Positions 48,701 to 61,475 are shown, counted from the first letter of the stretch. The stretch: 64,000 nucleotides of DNA from Parascedosporium putredinis (GCA_949357655.1 CASHTG010000021.1:1116001-1180000); one strand, 5' to 3'. The notes: generated by a model not told the origin, from the letters alone. Program-made: numbers and translations.

Positions 48701-49520
48701 GGAAAAGAACCATCTCTAGCCAAGCCATAGGATCTAGGCCCTTCTTGTTAGATTAGGTTCATGTGAGTATCACGGGCTGCGGTATTTTAAAGCCCTACTA
48801 CAGGGGAGGGTGGGAGGCGGGACAGAGTCCCTTCCCGCTAGCCATGCGTTGATGACCGCAGAATGCGAGGCTATCTCGAAAGGCTTTTGGAATTGGACAG
48901 CCTGGAAGTTTTGGTTAGGCCTCCCACCCGCTACCAACTCTTCACAGTGCACTCGGACCATTGTTGAGGGAGGGAGCCCAGTTCAGGATCAGGCTTCAAA
49001 GAAGTGGATGGGCCGGCTGCCGAGTCCTGAGCCCCGGACCGGTCCAGACAACCTACACCTCAGTAGATATAGCTTAATTGTCGGAAGGGAGGCGAAAGAG
49101 CTCCGGAGAAGTTTAGCGAGCTCCACACTGAGAGCCTTTATTAAAAGGTCTATCTACGGCTATACCACGGCATGACGCAGATTGAGGAGGGTATATAGAT
49201 GCAACCCCCGCGACACGGGGAGGGGCGGAAAGGTGGCAATGGCGCCGGAGACGAAAGCTACTTGAGACTCGGGGAAAGAGTCCACTCGGAATCCAAACGC
49301 AATGAGTGCACCAGGATATGGCAGGGGTGGGTTTTGGAGTCGGATGCGGCCGGCGATGAGAAAACGGGGCCAATGAACAGCCGGTGAAATTCTAAGATGT
49401 ACTGGATGAATCTATTATTGCGACAGACGGTTTTGGCGGAAGGATGAGGGAGCGCGCTGGGAGAAGAGAACATTGAAGGCGCGCCAAAGGGAAGGGGGGT
49501 AAGGGAAGTGGTGCCAGGAA

Positions 49521-49642
49521 ATGAAAAGAAAAAGAAAAGAAACGAGAGAAGAAAAAGAAAAAAAGAAAGAAAAAACGGGTAGGTAGTCGACACCAGTATG
49601 AAAAGAAAAGAAAAAAAAAGGAAAAGAAGGAGGAAAAAGAAA
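49521..49642 (+). repeat. Two adjacent polypurine tracts
   Basis: AAAAAG-type tracts at about 49521-49576 and 49598-49642, separated by a short mixed segment. Confidence 0.75.
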
Positions 49643-52336
49643 TTGGCGAGGGGGACAACATCTGCCCAAAGAACAGGAAAGGAAAATAGAAGACAGGGCC
49701 TAGGACAAGCGTGAAGTCAACATTGCTCATCCCTGGTTGGCGTATGTTGTTGTCCAATGCATCAGGTTTGCCGGCGGCGAGGTGAGATGTGCGTTTATCA
49801 GGCGAGGGAGGCCAGAATAAGCGGCCAACCGCTCCTTGCTCGCGCACACCCCTCCCTCCCCTTCAATGATGCTCCCGTCGCCCCCTCGCCTGGGTCTCTC
49901 ACTAGGCCTCGCCCCCTTCCAATTCTCTTCGACCCATGCCCCCATACGTTGATAGCAGGTGTGGCCGCGCTTGGCCCGGCCCTGAAGCGGGTTGTGTAGA
50001 ATGAGCGCCTCGGTACCACGCGGAACGTCGCGGGTGGAGGAAAGGAACGACGCGAAGAGAGCAGCACAAAGGGCAACGAGGAATTGATACCTCCCTTCGG
50101 ATCGATACTTGGACATGTACACTCACTCTCGTGTGGGCGTAGTCGCGATTTTCCAAAAAAAAAAGCAGTGTCCCTCATTGCCGGAGCGAAAAGAGGTACC
50201 CATGCCCTCAGCTCAGGCGAGAGGTGCCCCCTGCTGTCGAGATCCAACTGTCCTGCAGAACGGGTAGGAGAAACGGGGCCCATGGCCTAGCTCTCACTGG
50301 GTTGAACACCCTCGAGATGAGCCTTGCCCAGAAAAAGGATCCCCTCCCCAGGGGTGAGGGATGAGGGGGTGGGATAAACATCGAGGACGGGGCCCTTTGG
50401 GGATCAGCAGTCACCTGCATCATGAAATCGACTACCAACCCTTGGTTTCTCGAGCGGGAAGGATACCTACGAACCCGTTCCAACCCTGTTTGGCCGGGGT
50501 GGGACGGGTATGGGGCATGGGGTATGGGTGATAGCAAGAGTGCTGCGACCTCTGAAGGAATGAGTATACGCAAGACAAAATCCGCGATGATGAAGGAACT
50601 CTCGGGTATTCATGGGGTGGCTAAAGAAAAAAACGGAATGGAAGAGGAGCCGAAAAAGAACATGCTGGTAGTGAGTTGGGTAGAGATACACCCCCTCCCA
50701 CCTCCCCCTTCTCCTTCTCTCCCCCTGGCCCCCGTTTTCTTTTTGGAAATCGGGTGCATCGATGAGGTTCTCAAGGGGTCCCGGCCGGTTGAGGTGGCGT
50801 TCGTACGGCGACGGCGGGGCCAGGGAGGGTGGCATCACGGACATGTTTCGTTCGAAAGCCTCGTTCGAGCTAGGCCTTGCCTCCCACGCGGCCACGAGTC
50901 ATGCCCACCGACTAGGATGTAGGCCCTTCTGCTGCTTGAAAAAGGGCCCGACGATGCTCGCCCTCTCGGCTACGTGGGAAGGCCGAACATGTGTCAAAAG
51001 CCAAAAATAACGGGTCTATGTCGACTGGGCGGACGGGTAGGACAGCGAAGGGAGGCGAGACAGGAGAGACAGGACCGCGCAGGAAAACAGCAAGTAACCA
51101 GATAACCAACGGCGAAAACAGGAAGTTGCAAGAGGACGACGTGGTTATAGTTTCTAGGCGTGGATATGCATTGAGAGAGAGGGAGCGAAAGGGGGGTGAA
51201 AGCAAAGAGGGATGTCGGAGGCAGATGCAGAATCGCTGCCGCATCACGCAGCGCTACTACTACGGAGGGGTACCCTAATAGTTCATTCCGGCCCCCATCC
51301 CTAAGAGGAGTGGCCTTCGGTGGGGAAGGCGGAAGGGGTAGAAGGAGAAGAAAAGAAAAAGAAAAAGAAAAAGAAAAAAGAAAGAAAGCGAGTAGAAACG
51401 GAGCCGGGAAGTCCTGGCCCAGGTTCAACGTGGCAGCCAGACAGAAGTCCGAGAAACTGACCTGCAGGACGAGGTCGAATCAGAAAGGCTTCAATGCAGA
51501 GGCTAACTTCTCCCAAATAGCCCGTCGAACAACAAGTGCCCAGCATGGAAAACTGATATGGACCATTGTGGTTTCGAAGAGAATCCTGATCGGGTATAAG
51601 TTGGGCCCGTCGCTCCCCCAGGACCGAAAAAAATTCGGGAATGGCATCTCTTCTTCTTCAACAAGCCTCACAATCCCCTTCGTCATCCGTTGTGCCATCG
51701 TCTCGATCTGCTCCTCTCCACCGGCGTCTTCCTCGATACCACCTGACACTTGCTGCACTTCTGCCCTCACTCGTCAAGCCCCATCCCCTAATCCCGCTCT
51801 GTAAGAGGCGAAGAAACAACACTTCCAACTAGATCGGAGAGAAAATCCACAGCAAGAAAATCAAAAGAACGAAAGAAGAAAGCGGGTATTAGGAAGTGAG
51901 CTATACCAACTTGGCGGCTTCATCTCCCCAAAAGGGAATTCAAGAGAATAAAACGCGGCGGCCACTAAAAAGGGGCGGGGAGAGAAACCCGCTAGAATCG
52001 AAAGCGGAAGAAGAAAGACATTCCACGATAGCCAAAGGGGAAGAAGGGGAAATTCACGTCGACCGCGACGGCTCGGCACTTCGGACCTCGTTACCCCATC
52101 TTCCAAGCCTGGCCGCCACCGAGGTATCAGGAATTCTAGCCCCCCTCCCCAGAGGGCTTCAGAAGGAAGTAAGTGGGTTAAAGCCTCCTCAGGCACAGAC
52201 ATATATCAGTGTCATGCAGGGCCCGATATCCTCTTATACGTTACAGAAGCAAGAGCCTGTGGTCTAACGAGTCCATTTTGGGCAGGGGTAAACGAGAGTG
52301 AGAAAGAAGGGAGAAAGAAACACGCCTATCACAGAC

Positions 52337-52675
52337 ATGTGCTACTTCGATCAAATAAGATGGAAGTGCGGATACTGGAGATGGGGTCCCTTTCGCCAAC
52401 AGTGCATCAAGGAATCCCGGACCGGCGAGACTTGTGGCCTCAAGCTCATCAACCAAGTCTACGACCATGAGGACAAGTGCAAGCTCTGCTACGACATTGA
52501 CAAAAAGGTCCGTCGCATAGCCAAGATGTCCCGTGACATTGAGAGATGGCAAGGAGAGGGGAACCGAACAGCAACAATCGAACGGACGCAGGACGAAGCT
52601 GTCCTCGTCCAGAGGCAGATGGAGGAGATGCACCACCAGCACTGGAGACGAGTTCAGGGTGCCGACTACAGCTGA
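52337..52675 (+). CDS. Conserved fungal small Cys protein, 112 aa
   Basis: Single-exon gene, intact frame. The start MCYFDQIRWKCGYWRWG is typical of a filamentous-fungal family of unknown function. Six cysteines lie in the first half (C2, C11, C23, C33, C48, C51); the pair CKLC and spacing suggest zinc binding. The second half is an amphipathic helix (VRRIAKMSRDIERWQGEGNR onward to MEEMHHQHWRR), likely a coiled coil. No signal peptide, so intracellular. It stands alone in a gene-poor region: no supported gene for about 14.7 kb upstream or 3.3 kb downstream. ATG 52337 is chosen because the family begins MCYF; upstream codons in frame lack an ATG. Confidence 0.8.
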   Translation: MCYFDQIRWKCGYWRWGPFRQQCIKESRTGETCGLKLINQVYDHEDKCKLCYDIDKKVRRIAKMSRDIERWQGEGNRTATIERTQDEAVLVQRQMEEMHHQHWRRVQGADYS

Positions 52676-55600
52676 TCCACGACCGAGACAACGCGAAGAC
52701 AGCCGCTGCAAGGCATCCTCAAGAGGTGAATCAAGACCCAAAAAGCCTAGGGCGGGGAAGACAAGAATTGGAAATGAGAGGGGAGCGGGTGAAATGTCAA
52801 GAGGTCGGATTTGTACCGTCTATATGCGTGTCCATGCTTGTGCGTCCGTCCATACTTTGTGGGAGGGGTATTTTCTCTTTTTCTTTTGTCTTTTAACTTC
52901 TTTCCTTTTCTCTTAGTTATTTCCCTGTTCCCTTTTTTTTTTTTTTTTCCTTTTCCATCAACAGCTGCTTCGCTTCCTGTGTCAGAAGGGAACATGGAAC
53001 GATGGGAATATTCAAGGAAGAGGAGAAAGAAAAGAGACAGCATGATTGGGCCCTCGAGGGTTTCCAAACGGGGCAGCGGTTGGTAGAAGGAGGGTATTTT
53101 CAGGCAACTAGGGTTGTCTAAGGCACTGGCCATGTATGGTCAGCGGCAAGGGGAACATCAAGGCTCTAGACCCATCTCATCCTCGTCATAGGGTCAAAAT
53201 GGATCTCTGGGCCCCTTGGAGACACGAACCGAGTCGTCCTCCATGAGATACGTCAGCCTGGGAAGCGAGGGGAACAGCGGGGCCAGTCTGATGATGATAG
53301 GCGAATTCGCTGATTCCTCGCCCCTCGGCCCCCAGCCAATCCGTTGCGTGGTCAAGGGGAGGTTGCAAATGCTCAAGTGGAGGCGACTAGGGCAAGCCTT
53401 GATGGGCAAGAGGGTACGGAAAGCTCATGAAAAGAAGACGATGGGGATCGGAAACGACACAAACAAAGATTGCATATCCTGCTTTCGGCTGGATAAAAGA
53501 AATATAATGGGCGCGAGCAGAGGAGTGAAAAGGGCGAAGGGGAAAAAAAAAAAAAGAGTAGCTTTCTTGCTGTTTCCTGGTCCGGCAGCCCACGCCAAAC
53601 CAACATAATGTACTCTCAGATTAGGACTTAATCATTCCACCTCCAGGATTTGATGCCTTTCCAAGGGTTCCCACGCACTCGCCACTCGTCACCACGCTTC
53701 CCCACGGTCCCACGTAGTTCAACATGCTCGGCCAACGTGATTCGGCCCCTAGTGCTGAGGAGAGCGGGATCATTAGGCACTGAGGCCTCCTTCGACTGGA
53801 GAACTCTGTCGCCCCGCTCCCGAACACAAATCACTCACCAGACATATACTCCTCCCCTCTCTCCCGGCAGAGCAGAGAGGGGCTTCTGGGATATCTTACT
53901 GTAGCCAAAGCTCCAGGACAGCAACGCGGTGCCATCCGCTAGATGTACTCCCAACAAGAGGAGAACTTGTCCTCGTAGATAGGGGCACGAGTATAGAATG
54001 TAGAAGGAAACGGGTCATGAAAGGTGGCGGGCGTACAACGAGAGAGGCCCTCAATCATTTTGGTGGGGGCAGCTCAGAGGGCGAGTGCTGGTGCTGATGC
54101 AGGTAGGGCAAGGGAATTGTGTGCAAGAGAGCCACGGCGAGCCCTGACGATCGGTTCACTGGGTGCCAACGGGTAAATCGAGCGGGCAGGTGGGGCGCCA
54201 GCGAAACGAGAGGAAGGGGATGAAGCGAAAAGGAAGGTGATGGAGTCCATATGCGAGAGAGGTGTGCGTGTGTGGGCGGGCAGATGTGGACATACATATG
54301 TGGGCACGGGGTGCGTGCAGGTGCGTGGCACTTGGGAGAGAACGCTCCCCTTTCAAGGAGGAGAAGGTCAAGAGGAAGGAGAGAGGGGAAAAACAGAAGC
54401 GGGACAATAGAGAGATGTTGTTCATCATGAGCGCTTCATAAAACGACGAGACGAATGCAAAATACATATAATGTCCTCTCCTCGGCCTCGTTGCTCAGGG
54501 CCGTCATTACTTCCCGCCGTCCAGGAACCGCCCATGCGAAGCAAACGTTCGAATCCATACATCATGCATCCCGAGTTTGAGAAGATAGCTCAAAGAGAGG
54601 AGGGGTGTGACAAAAAAGAAAAAGAAAGGAAAGGTAGAAAAGTAAAAAAAAAAAAAAAAAAAGAAAAGAGACGCAAAGTTAGGCCCTAGCTTATTACAAG
54701 TCTTGCTGGGGACGCGAGGTCCATAGCCATCTTGAAGAATCTCCGAGCTGAAGTGACGTGCGGCCACACACCCACCTCTTGCCCGATCGATGGGAGCCTC
54801 CTCTTTCGAGAGCGAGCTGCCCTCTTCGTTTTCGAGTTTGCGGGTTCTGGGGGCGCACGCCGCTTCGATGGGAATCGAGGGTTGATCATCCAATGATGCG
54901 GAGCCAAATGATGCAGACCCTTGCTGGGCTATCAAGAAACTGACCCGGACGGGGCCCTATCCAGCCAGTCCCAGACGCTGTAGCCACCGAGAAACGCAAT
55001 TCATGCCGTACCGAAGCCGGAGAAAATACCAAGGAAATGCACGCTGACAAAACAGGCCATTCATTCTGAGAGCATGTTCGCGAGGGTCGCCATGCAGTAC
55101 TGGCAGGTAATTATGGTGGTAGTGGCGTGGTCGGGACGGGACGCAGGCTCGAACCGGTCTAGATGCTTTCCTATCCTCTAAACGGTCTCCAGTACATTGT
55201 AGTCCACGCTGATATAAGGCACGTGGCTACTGCTAAATGGGTATCGACATGGGGGTCCCTCTTCTCGAACATGGCAGAGAATTGTTTGGTTTTAGGAGGC
55301 TTCCGAAGGCTTCCATGATGTTGCCCGACAGTAAAAGATAAATAGACGACAACTCGGGAGAAAGCTCGGATGGGTGGAGCGAGACGAAAGAAAAGGGTGG
55401 ATTTCTTAAGAAAAAAAGGAAAAAGAGAAAGAAAAATAAATAAAAAAGAGTGTATAGTGAGTAGGCCACATTCGGGGTATAATAAATAAACATGATGTGG
55501 GCGGGCGGAAGACGGAGCAGGGTTGTGCCTTTTTTTCCCCCTTCTTTCCCGGCCGGCGACTGGAGCGGAGCATCTCTTGCCTGCCCCGCCACTTGTCGCC

Positions 55601-55945
55601 TGGCCTCTTTGCGCTAGGGCAGTGCCGTTCAAAGGTCACAAACAAAGCAGGGTCTTTCGGCTACCGCCGCTTCCCGCATCCCACTTCCCGGTAATGCGGA
55701 CAGTGATATAAATCCAGCCAAAAGCGAGATGGCGCTATCCAGGAAATCCCGACACCTAGAGAACCGAGGGTCTGGTTGGGACTACGAAAGTGGCGCGCAC
55801 ATCCCGCATATCGTACAAGGTTGCTGCCGAAGAGTCGTTGGGGCCTGCCGGGGGCGGGGAGAGGGCGGCCGCCGGCTAGCCTCTGATCGTAGCGGCGTCT
55901 CATCTTCGGGGCCCTGGAGCCAGGGCAATGCTTCGAAGGTCATAT
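52676..55945. other. Intergenic, no supported gene
   Basis: 3.3 kb. A T-rich 3' stretch with a T16 run (52934-52949), a poly-A/G tract at 54611-54668 with an A19-type run, and another at 55407-55449. Open frames here show no recognisable motif. The T-arm-like string near 55147 was examined and rejected as a tRNA. Confidence 0.55.
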
Positions 55946-56626
55946 CTAACTCATAGCGGCTGCTGCATCCGCAAAGGTTCCGACCAAGGGCTTATCGTCG
56001 TCGGTCTTGGTGTTTGGCGCATTGCGTTGCATCTCGATAAGATCTTGCTCTTCAGTGAGCCAGTCTACTTGCACACCATCGGCTGGGTCGACATCTTCCC
56101 CAGCGTTGTTGGCGCCCAGTTTCGACAGAAGATTCTTGTACCGCATGATGCGAGCCTCCTGGCCTGCGTAGGCAAACGGCGCAGGTGTCGACCGACGGCG
56201 GCCGTCACCCTGTGGCGCCACTTCAAAGATATCAACCATGTTGCTAGAGAGTCAAGGTCAGTCAGCATGACATGGTAGATTGGGGGCAAAGTGTTGGGGG
56301 AGGGGCGAGAGCAAATACGAGGAGAAAGGAACCAAACATACTCCGAGGTCTTCGCCACAACCCGTTGGAGGGCCTCAATCTCTCGCTGGGCCTCCATATC
56401 GTCGTCCGGGTTCGTTACATTTTGCTCTCCAAAGCTGCCATATTGGAGGCTTGAGGGGTCGTCAAACAGCGGCGATTCTTCCTCCTAGACATCGGTACTC
56501 ATTAGCTCTCGCTCTGATCGGGCCTGGATTTTGGGAAGAGCTTGCGGGCCTAGGTCGAACAAAACTTACATCGTCGTACGATTCCCTCCGCCGACCCTCT
56601 CCAAGACACGAGGAGCATATGCCCAT
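55946..56626 (-). CDS. LAMTOR1/Meh1-like lysosomal membrane anchor
   Basis: Scaffold that tethers the Ragulator/EGO complex, and through it Rag GTPases and TORC1, to the vacuolar membrane; 165 aa. Exons 56570-56626, 56342-56484 and 55946-56243, introns of 85 and 98 nt; the frame is intact. The first exon encodes MGICSSCLGEGRRRESYDD: Gly2 is a myristoylation site and C4 and C7 are palmitoylation candidates, the hallmark of this family. Exon 2 gives an acidic EEESPLFDDPSSLQYGS motif and a helix EAQREIEALQRVVAKTSE. Exon 3 starts NMVDIFEVAP and carries the second helix (EARIMRYKNLLSKLG). It lies upstream (3') of the TAPT1-like gene, both on the minus strand. Confidence 0.85.
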
Positions 56627-57409
56627 GTTCGAGATCGAACCTGACGGCAGCGACGAGGTAAAGTAAACTGTCTAGCGCGGGAGCGGCTGTCGCAATTCTT
56701 TAGGCGGGATACGAGCGATTGGTAGGTGCGAGGTGTCGCATCGATCGCATTCACCTAGGCGTAGGGGGCAGGCGTAGGTTTCTTCCCTGATAGACAATTC
56801 GATTCTACCTCGTGCCATTCCTCTGGCGAGATGGAATTAGATGAGCCCGGGTGAATTTCGATGACCGCTGCAAGTTGGGGCCTGTCCGTCGACAAACACT
56901 CGTAGAGGGAAATTGGCGTTCGATCCCATCCAGGGATATTTTTTAGTTGCTGGGCGGACACGCCCGCAGATCGCGCTTCAACGTTGGCTCTCCCGTGCCT
57001 TCCAGAAGGGGTGAACACTGTGCCATCCGCACTGTCCTACCCGCATTGCAGACTCACCCGTTATATTTTGGGCAAGTGCTTGGACAGCAGATCTGATTGA
57101 TTGATGATTTCTACCCCACTATCGGCAGACTTCTCGATAACAGCGTGAAGAAGTAAAGGAAGGGAAATCAAGGGTCGAGTCTTCGCACCTGGCTCCTATG
57201 GTTTTCCATCAAGTCGTTGCAGAGACTAACTATGCCATCTTCTGAAGTTCCGGCTCGCTGCACAGGCCAAGGGTAGACGGACAGAAACAGATTGCCAGAT
57301 GAAAAAAATATATTCGGTATTGTACATATGCAAATGCAAAAGCAAAAGTGAGACAAGCTACGATGAAGAATGTTCCACGATCAAAGAACGAAGCAATTCC
57401 CAGGCGCCA
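56627..57409. other. Intergenic, LAMTOR1 promoter and TAPT1 3' end
   Basis: 783 bp. A minus-strand frame at 56755-57018 (87 aa) is open and of natural composition, but has no recognisable domain and sits where the LAMTOR1-like leader should be. Not called. Confidence 0.5.
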
Positions 57410-60400
57410 TTACCAAATGCGTTTTGCCACCATTTCATATCTCGAGACTCTCTCAAGATCGTCCTCTGGTGGTGACTCCTTCTTGCCCTTCTTCTTCAAG
57501 CCTTCCCGCTCATCCGCGTTCAGCCACTTGCTCCTCTCCTCGCCGAGTTCGACATGCCCGTAGCCGCCCGCCCGCTTCCCTTGAGCCAAGTGCGACTCCT
57601 TCTCCATCTTCCCCTGTGCAATCTGAGCCTCCCTATGCTTCATCCTAGCATAGCGTTTGCTTGAGTAGTGCAAAAGAACCATCCCTAGGAGTAATTTGAT
57701 GATGAGAAGGACAAGGAACACGATGAAGAAGAAAACCACCATAGTTAGTGCGGCAATCGCATCGTCCTTTGACCATTCCCACCACTGAGGCTTCTTCGCC
57801 CCGCCAACCCGAAACGGGTCTCCGTACACTGACCTCCCCAAGGAGTCTCTAATCAGCGTATCAAATCTTTCCAGAGCCGCCAATATCGCGGGTGACGTCG
57901 GGATGGTTGTGTTCTCGGTCAAAGAAGTGTGCGTGGAAGGTGGTATTGGCGGCGACAAGCGGGTAGATAGAAACATGTGGTAGGTTTGGAAAGAAGCTCG
58001 GATAAAGAGGCAGGAGAGGGGAGGACCGGGAGACCAAGTCTTCGGGTAAGCGATGGAGTGGTAAAGGCCTATCCAGAGACAAGCACACGTTAGCAACACT
58101 CAAGCTAGGGGAGAAACAAGGCAGCAAGGTCGACGGGGCTGATGTGCATAAACTCACGTTGGTGTAGTAGTCCTTGCACAGGATGTCAAGGATTCGGCTG
58201 TAAAAGTGCGTTTTATGTTGTTGAACTTGGTGACGTAGGCATGTTTGATGCTGTCGACAAGAATCTCACTGCCGATAACGATAAAGAAGGGCGACAAGAC
58301 CTCTCCAGAGAGGATCCAAGTAGGCAATATGGTGAAGCTGTGGGGAGGATGGTCGGGCTATGCAGAGGCTGCGTGGCCGACGGCTCCAAGTCGCCGGAGC
58401 CTGCGCCCGGAACGGAGAGTCCACCCACCTCGACCACATTCCGCAGGCCGACAACGAGAAGCATGATCCATAGCTGAAATCTCTCCACGATGTCGGCACA
58501 TGTGAGTTGAAATAGGTTGTCGCGCTCAAACCGCTTGAAGACCGTGCTCTTCACCTCGACAAATTGGTTCGACATTAACAAGGTCAGAAGAGCGTTGGAG
58601 TAGGAATTGACAGCGACGTTGAGGGTGATGCACTGAAAGTAAAGCGTAACGGCATGGGCAATGTTGTACAAGAGTGCGAGGAAGAACATGCCAAGGGGCA
58701 TGAGAACCTTTGAGCGTCCCGATGCATTTCTCGCGAGGGTTTCGGCACTAAACAAGCACTCCAGAATATCTTGGCCAAGCGAGCCAAGAAGGCGATCTCC
58801 GACCTACGTACCAGTGTTAGCAACTGATACAAATCCACAAAGCTTATGCCGAGTGCGCGTTGCATAGCAGGGCACAACTTTTAGCTTACCTCGAGCAAGT
58901 TGAAGATGACGTAGAGTTTGATATCCGATTGAGCGCGAATAAAGTGATACATGCGGCTTCCATCCAACTTCATGAGCGCCGCGGCGCTAAAAATGATAAG
59001 GGCTCCTTGTAGTAGATCTGCCTTGTTGTAGGCGGAGAGGTTGGATGGCCTCGACTTTGTTCGTCTATGTCGATATACGCTCGAGGGTGGACGAGGCTTT
59101 GAATGGAGGATCCGGCTTCGATGGCCGCTTGCCGAGGAGGAGTCTGCCCTCGTCATCAAGGGCGCGACGGCATCAGCGGCGGGATTAAGGGGAATCCTGG
59201 GCGTAGGTATTCCTTCAAGAGGCCAAGAGTCCGTAGAATCACCCCGTTTTCGGGTAGCGGCTAACGAATCCTCATCCGGTGATGGGAGTGTGACATCGAC
59301 GGCAGGGACAGTTCTAGATTTAAAGAGACCACGGCTCCAAAGACGCCCTAGGCCGTACCACACGAAACCCGTGATCCACTTGACCTCTTTGGAGAAAACG
59401 TGACCCCACCACTGGACGAGTATTCCAACGGCAATGAGAAAGCGCATGGGAAGAATGGTAAAGGTATGAAGCCATGAGTCGAGGCAGGCCAGGGCTCCAA
59501 ACGTCAACGTACGCTCAAGATAGGCGGGGAGCAAGATGACGTTGATCAAACGCTCAATTTTGACCGCGCTAGATTCATATGGGACGTCTATCGTCTCCGG
59601 CCGTTGGATGTAAAGAGGGCTAGGCTTTTGGGCCGCAAGCTCGAGTTGTAGATGTGTCGGTAGAGATACCGGGGGTATAGGTATGGGAGCGGGAGTTGGC
59701 GCTACGACGGCGGGGTCCCTCTTCTCCGGCCTACGGAAGGGAAACGCATTCGCCTTGGCGAGGGAGTGGCCGGGAGGAGTGCATATTGACCTGGGGCGGT
59801 GCCACAGGATGAAACGAGTTCCGGCGTGGGGAAGACTGCATCGAGCCACCGCGATTCCTCGAAATCGGGGGCGTCGACAGGGTCCGCGCGTTGGTCGGCA
59901 TTCGCGTCGTAGCGCTATGAGGACGGCGGTCTTCGTCGCCGTTGGTCTCGTACAGCGCGGTCGCCTTGTCTCCGAGGATAGACTCCTTATAGCCCGCAAA
60001 TCGGCGGGGAGAGTCGCCCGGTGCGTCCATGATCCACCATGGCGAGAACATCCGGCACGACCGCGATAGGGAGCGAATGCGGTGAGGCGGTCAGCTGCTG
60101 TATCTCGGTAGCCGATAGCCGCCTCACGTTCTCATGGCTCCTGCTCGATCTCATGGGCTCTCCCTTTGCGGAATCAAGGGTTCCGCCTCTATCGTTCTTC
60201 ATGGGATCGCTCGCCGGGGGCTGAGGTGGCGGGAGAGAGTCGGAAAATGACGAGGATTCGGATGCGTCGTGAAGGTCGGGATCAGGCCTCGTCCGGGTGG
60301 ACGAGACGTCGGAGGAGTAATCTTCATCGGAGTGTATAGTTGGGAGAGGGTTTCCCAGATTCGGGGAGGCGATTGTCGCGATAGTTTGTTGGCCAGGTGT

Positions 60401-60583
60401 GGGCGTGGGGAGAGGGGACGGCAGCTGCTGGGACACGGCGTTTGTTAAAGATTCAACTGGCGGTATGGAGATAACGAGGCCGTTGGGACCATGCCCATTG
60501 ATTTTCCCAGAAGAAAAGCTGTCTCGTTTGTTGTCGACAGTCCTTTCAGCGACGAGGATCGGTGCCTCTCGCGGGTCCTCCAT
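57410..60583 (-). CDS. TAPT1-family membrane protein (Emp65-like)
   Basis: Multi-spanning ER membrane protein of the TAPT1 family; the yeast member Emp65 acts in ER protein homeostasis. The start is ATG 60581-60583, followed by about 300 disordered Ser/Pro-rich residues. The family core begins at KIERLINVILLPAYLERTL, then MRFLIAVGILVQWW, DLLQGALIIFSAAALMKLD, SDIKLYVIFNLLEVGDRLLG, LYFQCITLNVAVNSYSNALL and SNQFVEVKSTVFKRFERDNL. Introns at 58804-58889 and 58069-58157. The C-terminus ends RYEMVAKRIW. Frame breaks: extra bases near 60045 and in 59750-59830; missing bases near 58355, in the T run near 58207, and in C4 near 58022. With those the conserved membrane block is continuous. Confidence 0.9.
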
Positions 60584-61475
60584 GTCGTCGGCGAGTGGCC
60601 GTAGTCTGAGACTAGACCATGCTGAGTGTCAAGGGTTCAGTTTCGACTGCTCGTCCTTAGCGCCGCACCGTTTCGCAAGGAAGGTGAATGAGGAACAAGA
60701 GATGGACGAAAGGGCAACTAGAAATATTACCCTCCTGTCAATCAAAAGTGTAGCAAGAAAAGCGATAAATCTATGATGCCAAGGTATGGGGTTGGTGGTA
60801 ATTGATGATGCGTCGAAAGAGGGTTCAGTGTCACTCCAGCCGAGGGACAGGTGACCAAAAATCGAGTTGACCCAGTGCAGAGCCAAGAAAGCCTTGCCAG
60901 CACCGTATCTGACAGCCGTGATGGAATCAAGCAGCGGGCTCATCAATCAAAAGGGTGGTTCATTGTTCCAAATTGCTGAAGGTGGCGCTGGATGTGGATA
61001 CAGAGTGGACACGGGACATTATTAATTTTGAGAAGGCCAGCAACATTGAACTCGAGTGAGGTCAACATCACTGGGTCCCAGCGGCTTCCTGGAACATGCT
61101 CCGACTCGACAGCGGCTCGACAGCGGATTGGCGCTGTGAAGGACCAGCCAATGCGTGAGCGTTGATTATTGAGCGCGGGCTATTTTAACTCCGTACCGTT
61201 GGCACCTAACCCCGACCCCACAGCATCTACGATCGAGACATCATTGATCAAGACAAAGAAGAGAAGCCCCCATCCACGAATCACGACTTATGAGGCTGAA
61301 TGAAGAAGCTGGCTATATCGCCAAGCACATCTCTTATTCGTATTATTATAGCGAAGCAATATACTTATTGGACGACTTCAATTTGATTTTTTTCATCTCG
61401 AATCTCGAGTAGTACCTTCTGCTCTTCCGCGGTATACGATGAAGCATTAGTCCTCTCGGTTTATCGTATCTGGAC
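60584..61475. other. Intergenic, TAPT1 promoter and hydrolase 3' end
   Basis: 892 bp. The minus-strand frame 60629-60946 (105 aa) has hydrophobic segments but no family motif, and overlaps the expected TAPT1-like leader. Not called. No RNA or repeat seen. Confidence 0.5.

Larger units (their letters stand above)
37657..52336. other. 14.7-kb gene-poor region
   Basis: No gene is supported with confidence. It is rich in strand-asymmetric low complexity: polypurine at 40612-40668, 49521-49642 and 51340-51387; polypyrimidine at 42734-42823; tetranucleotide arrays at 38553-38624 and 45619-45670; and perfect short tandem duplications at 41041-41060, 43201-43230 and 45722-45743. Many open frames of 60-200 aa exist in all frames with no shared signature. 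A coding-like fragment near 40217-40556 is listed separately. The long Y-rich stretches resemble leaders of regulatory genes, but I cannot find the exons. Confidence 0.5.

Noticed and set aside
51480..51770. 96-aa minus-strand frame with an acidic N-terminus
   Set aside because: Acidic/Glu-rich text arises from the purine-rich minus strand; no splice partners or recognisable family.
55140..55175. tRNA-like T-arm string (GGTTCGAGCC on the minus strand)
   Set aside because: The T stem does not pair, and no matching acceptor stem or D arm is found about 70 bases away.
56755..57018. 87-aa minus-strand frame upstream of the LAMTOR1-like gene
   Set aside because: Reasonable composition but no domain, and the position fits a 5' leader.
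60629..60946. 105-aa hydrophobic minus-strand frame
   Set aside because: Sits in the expected TAPT1-like leader or promoter and matches no known family.
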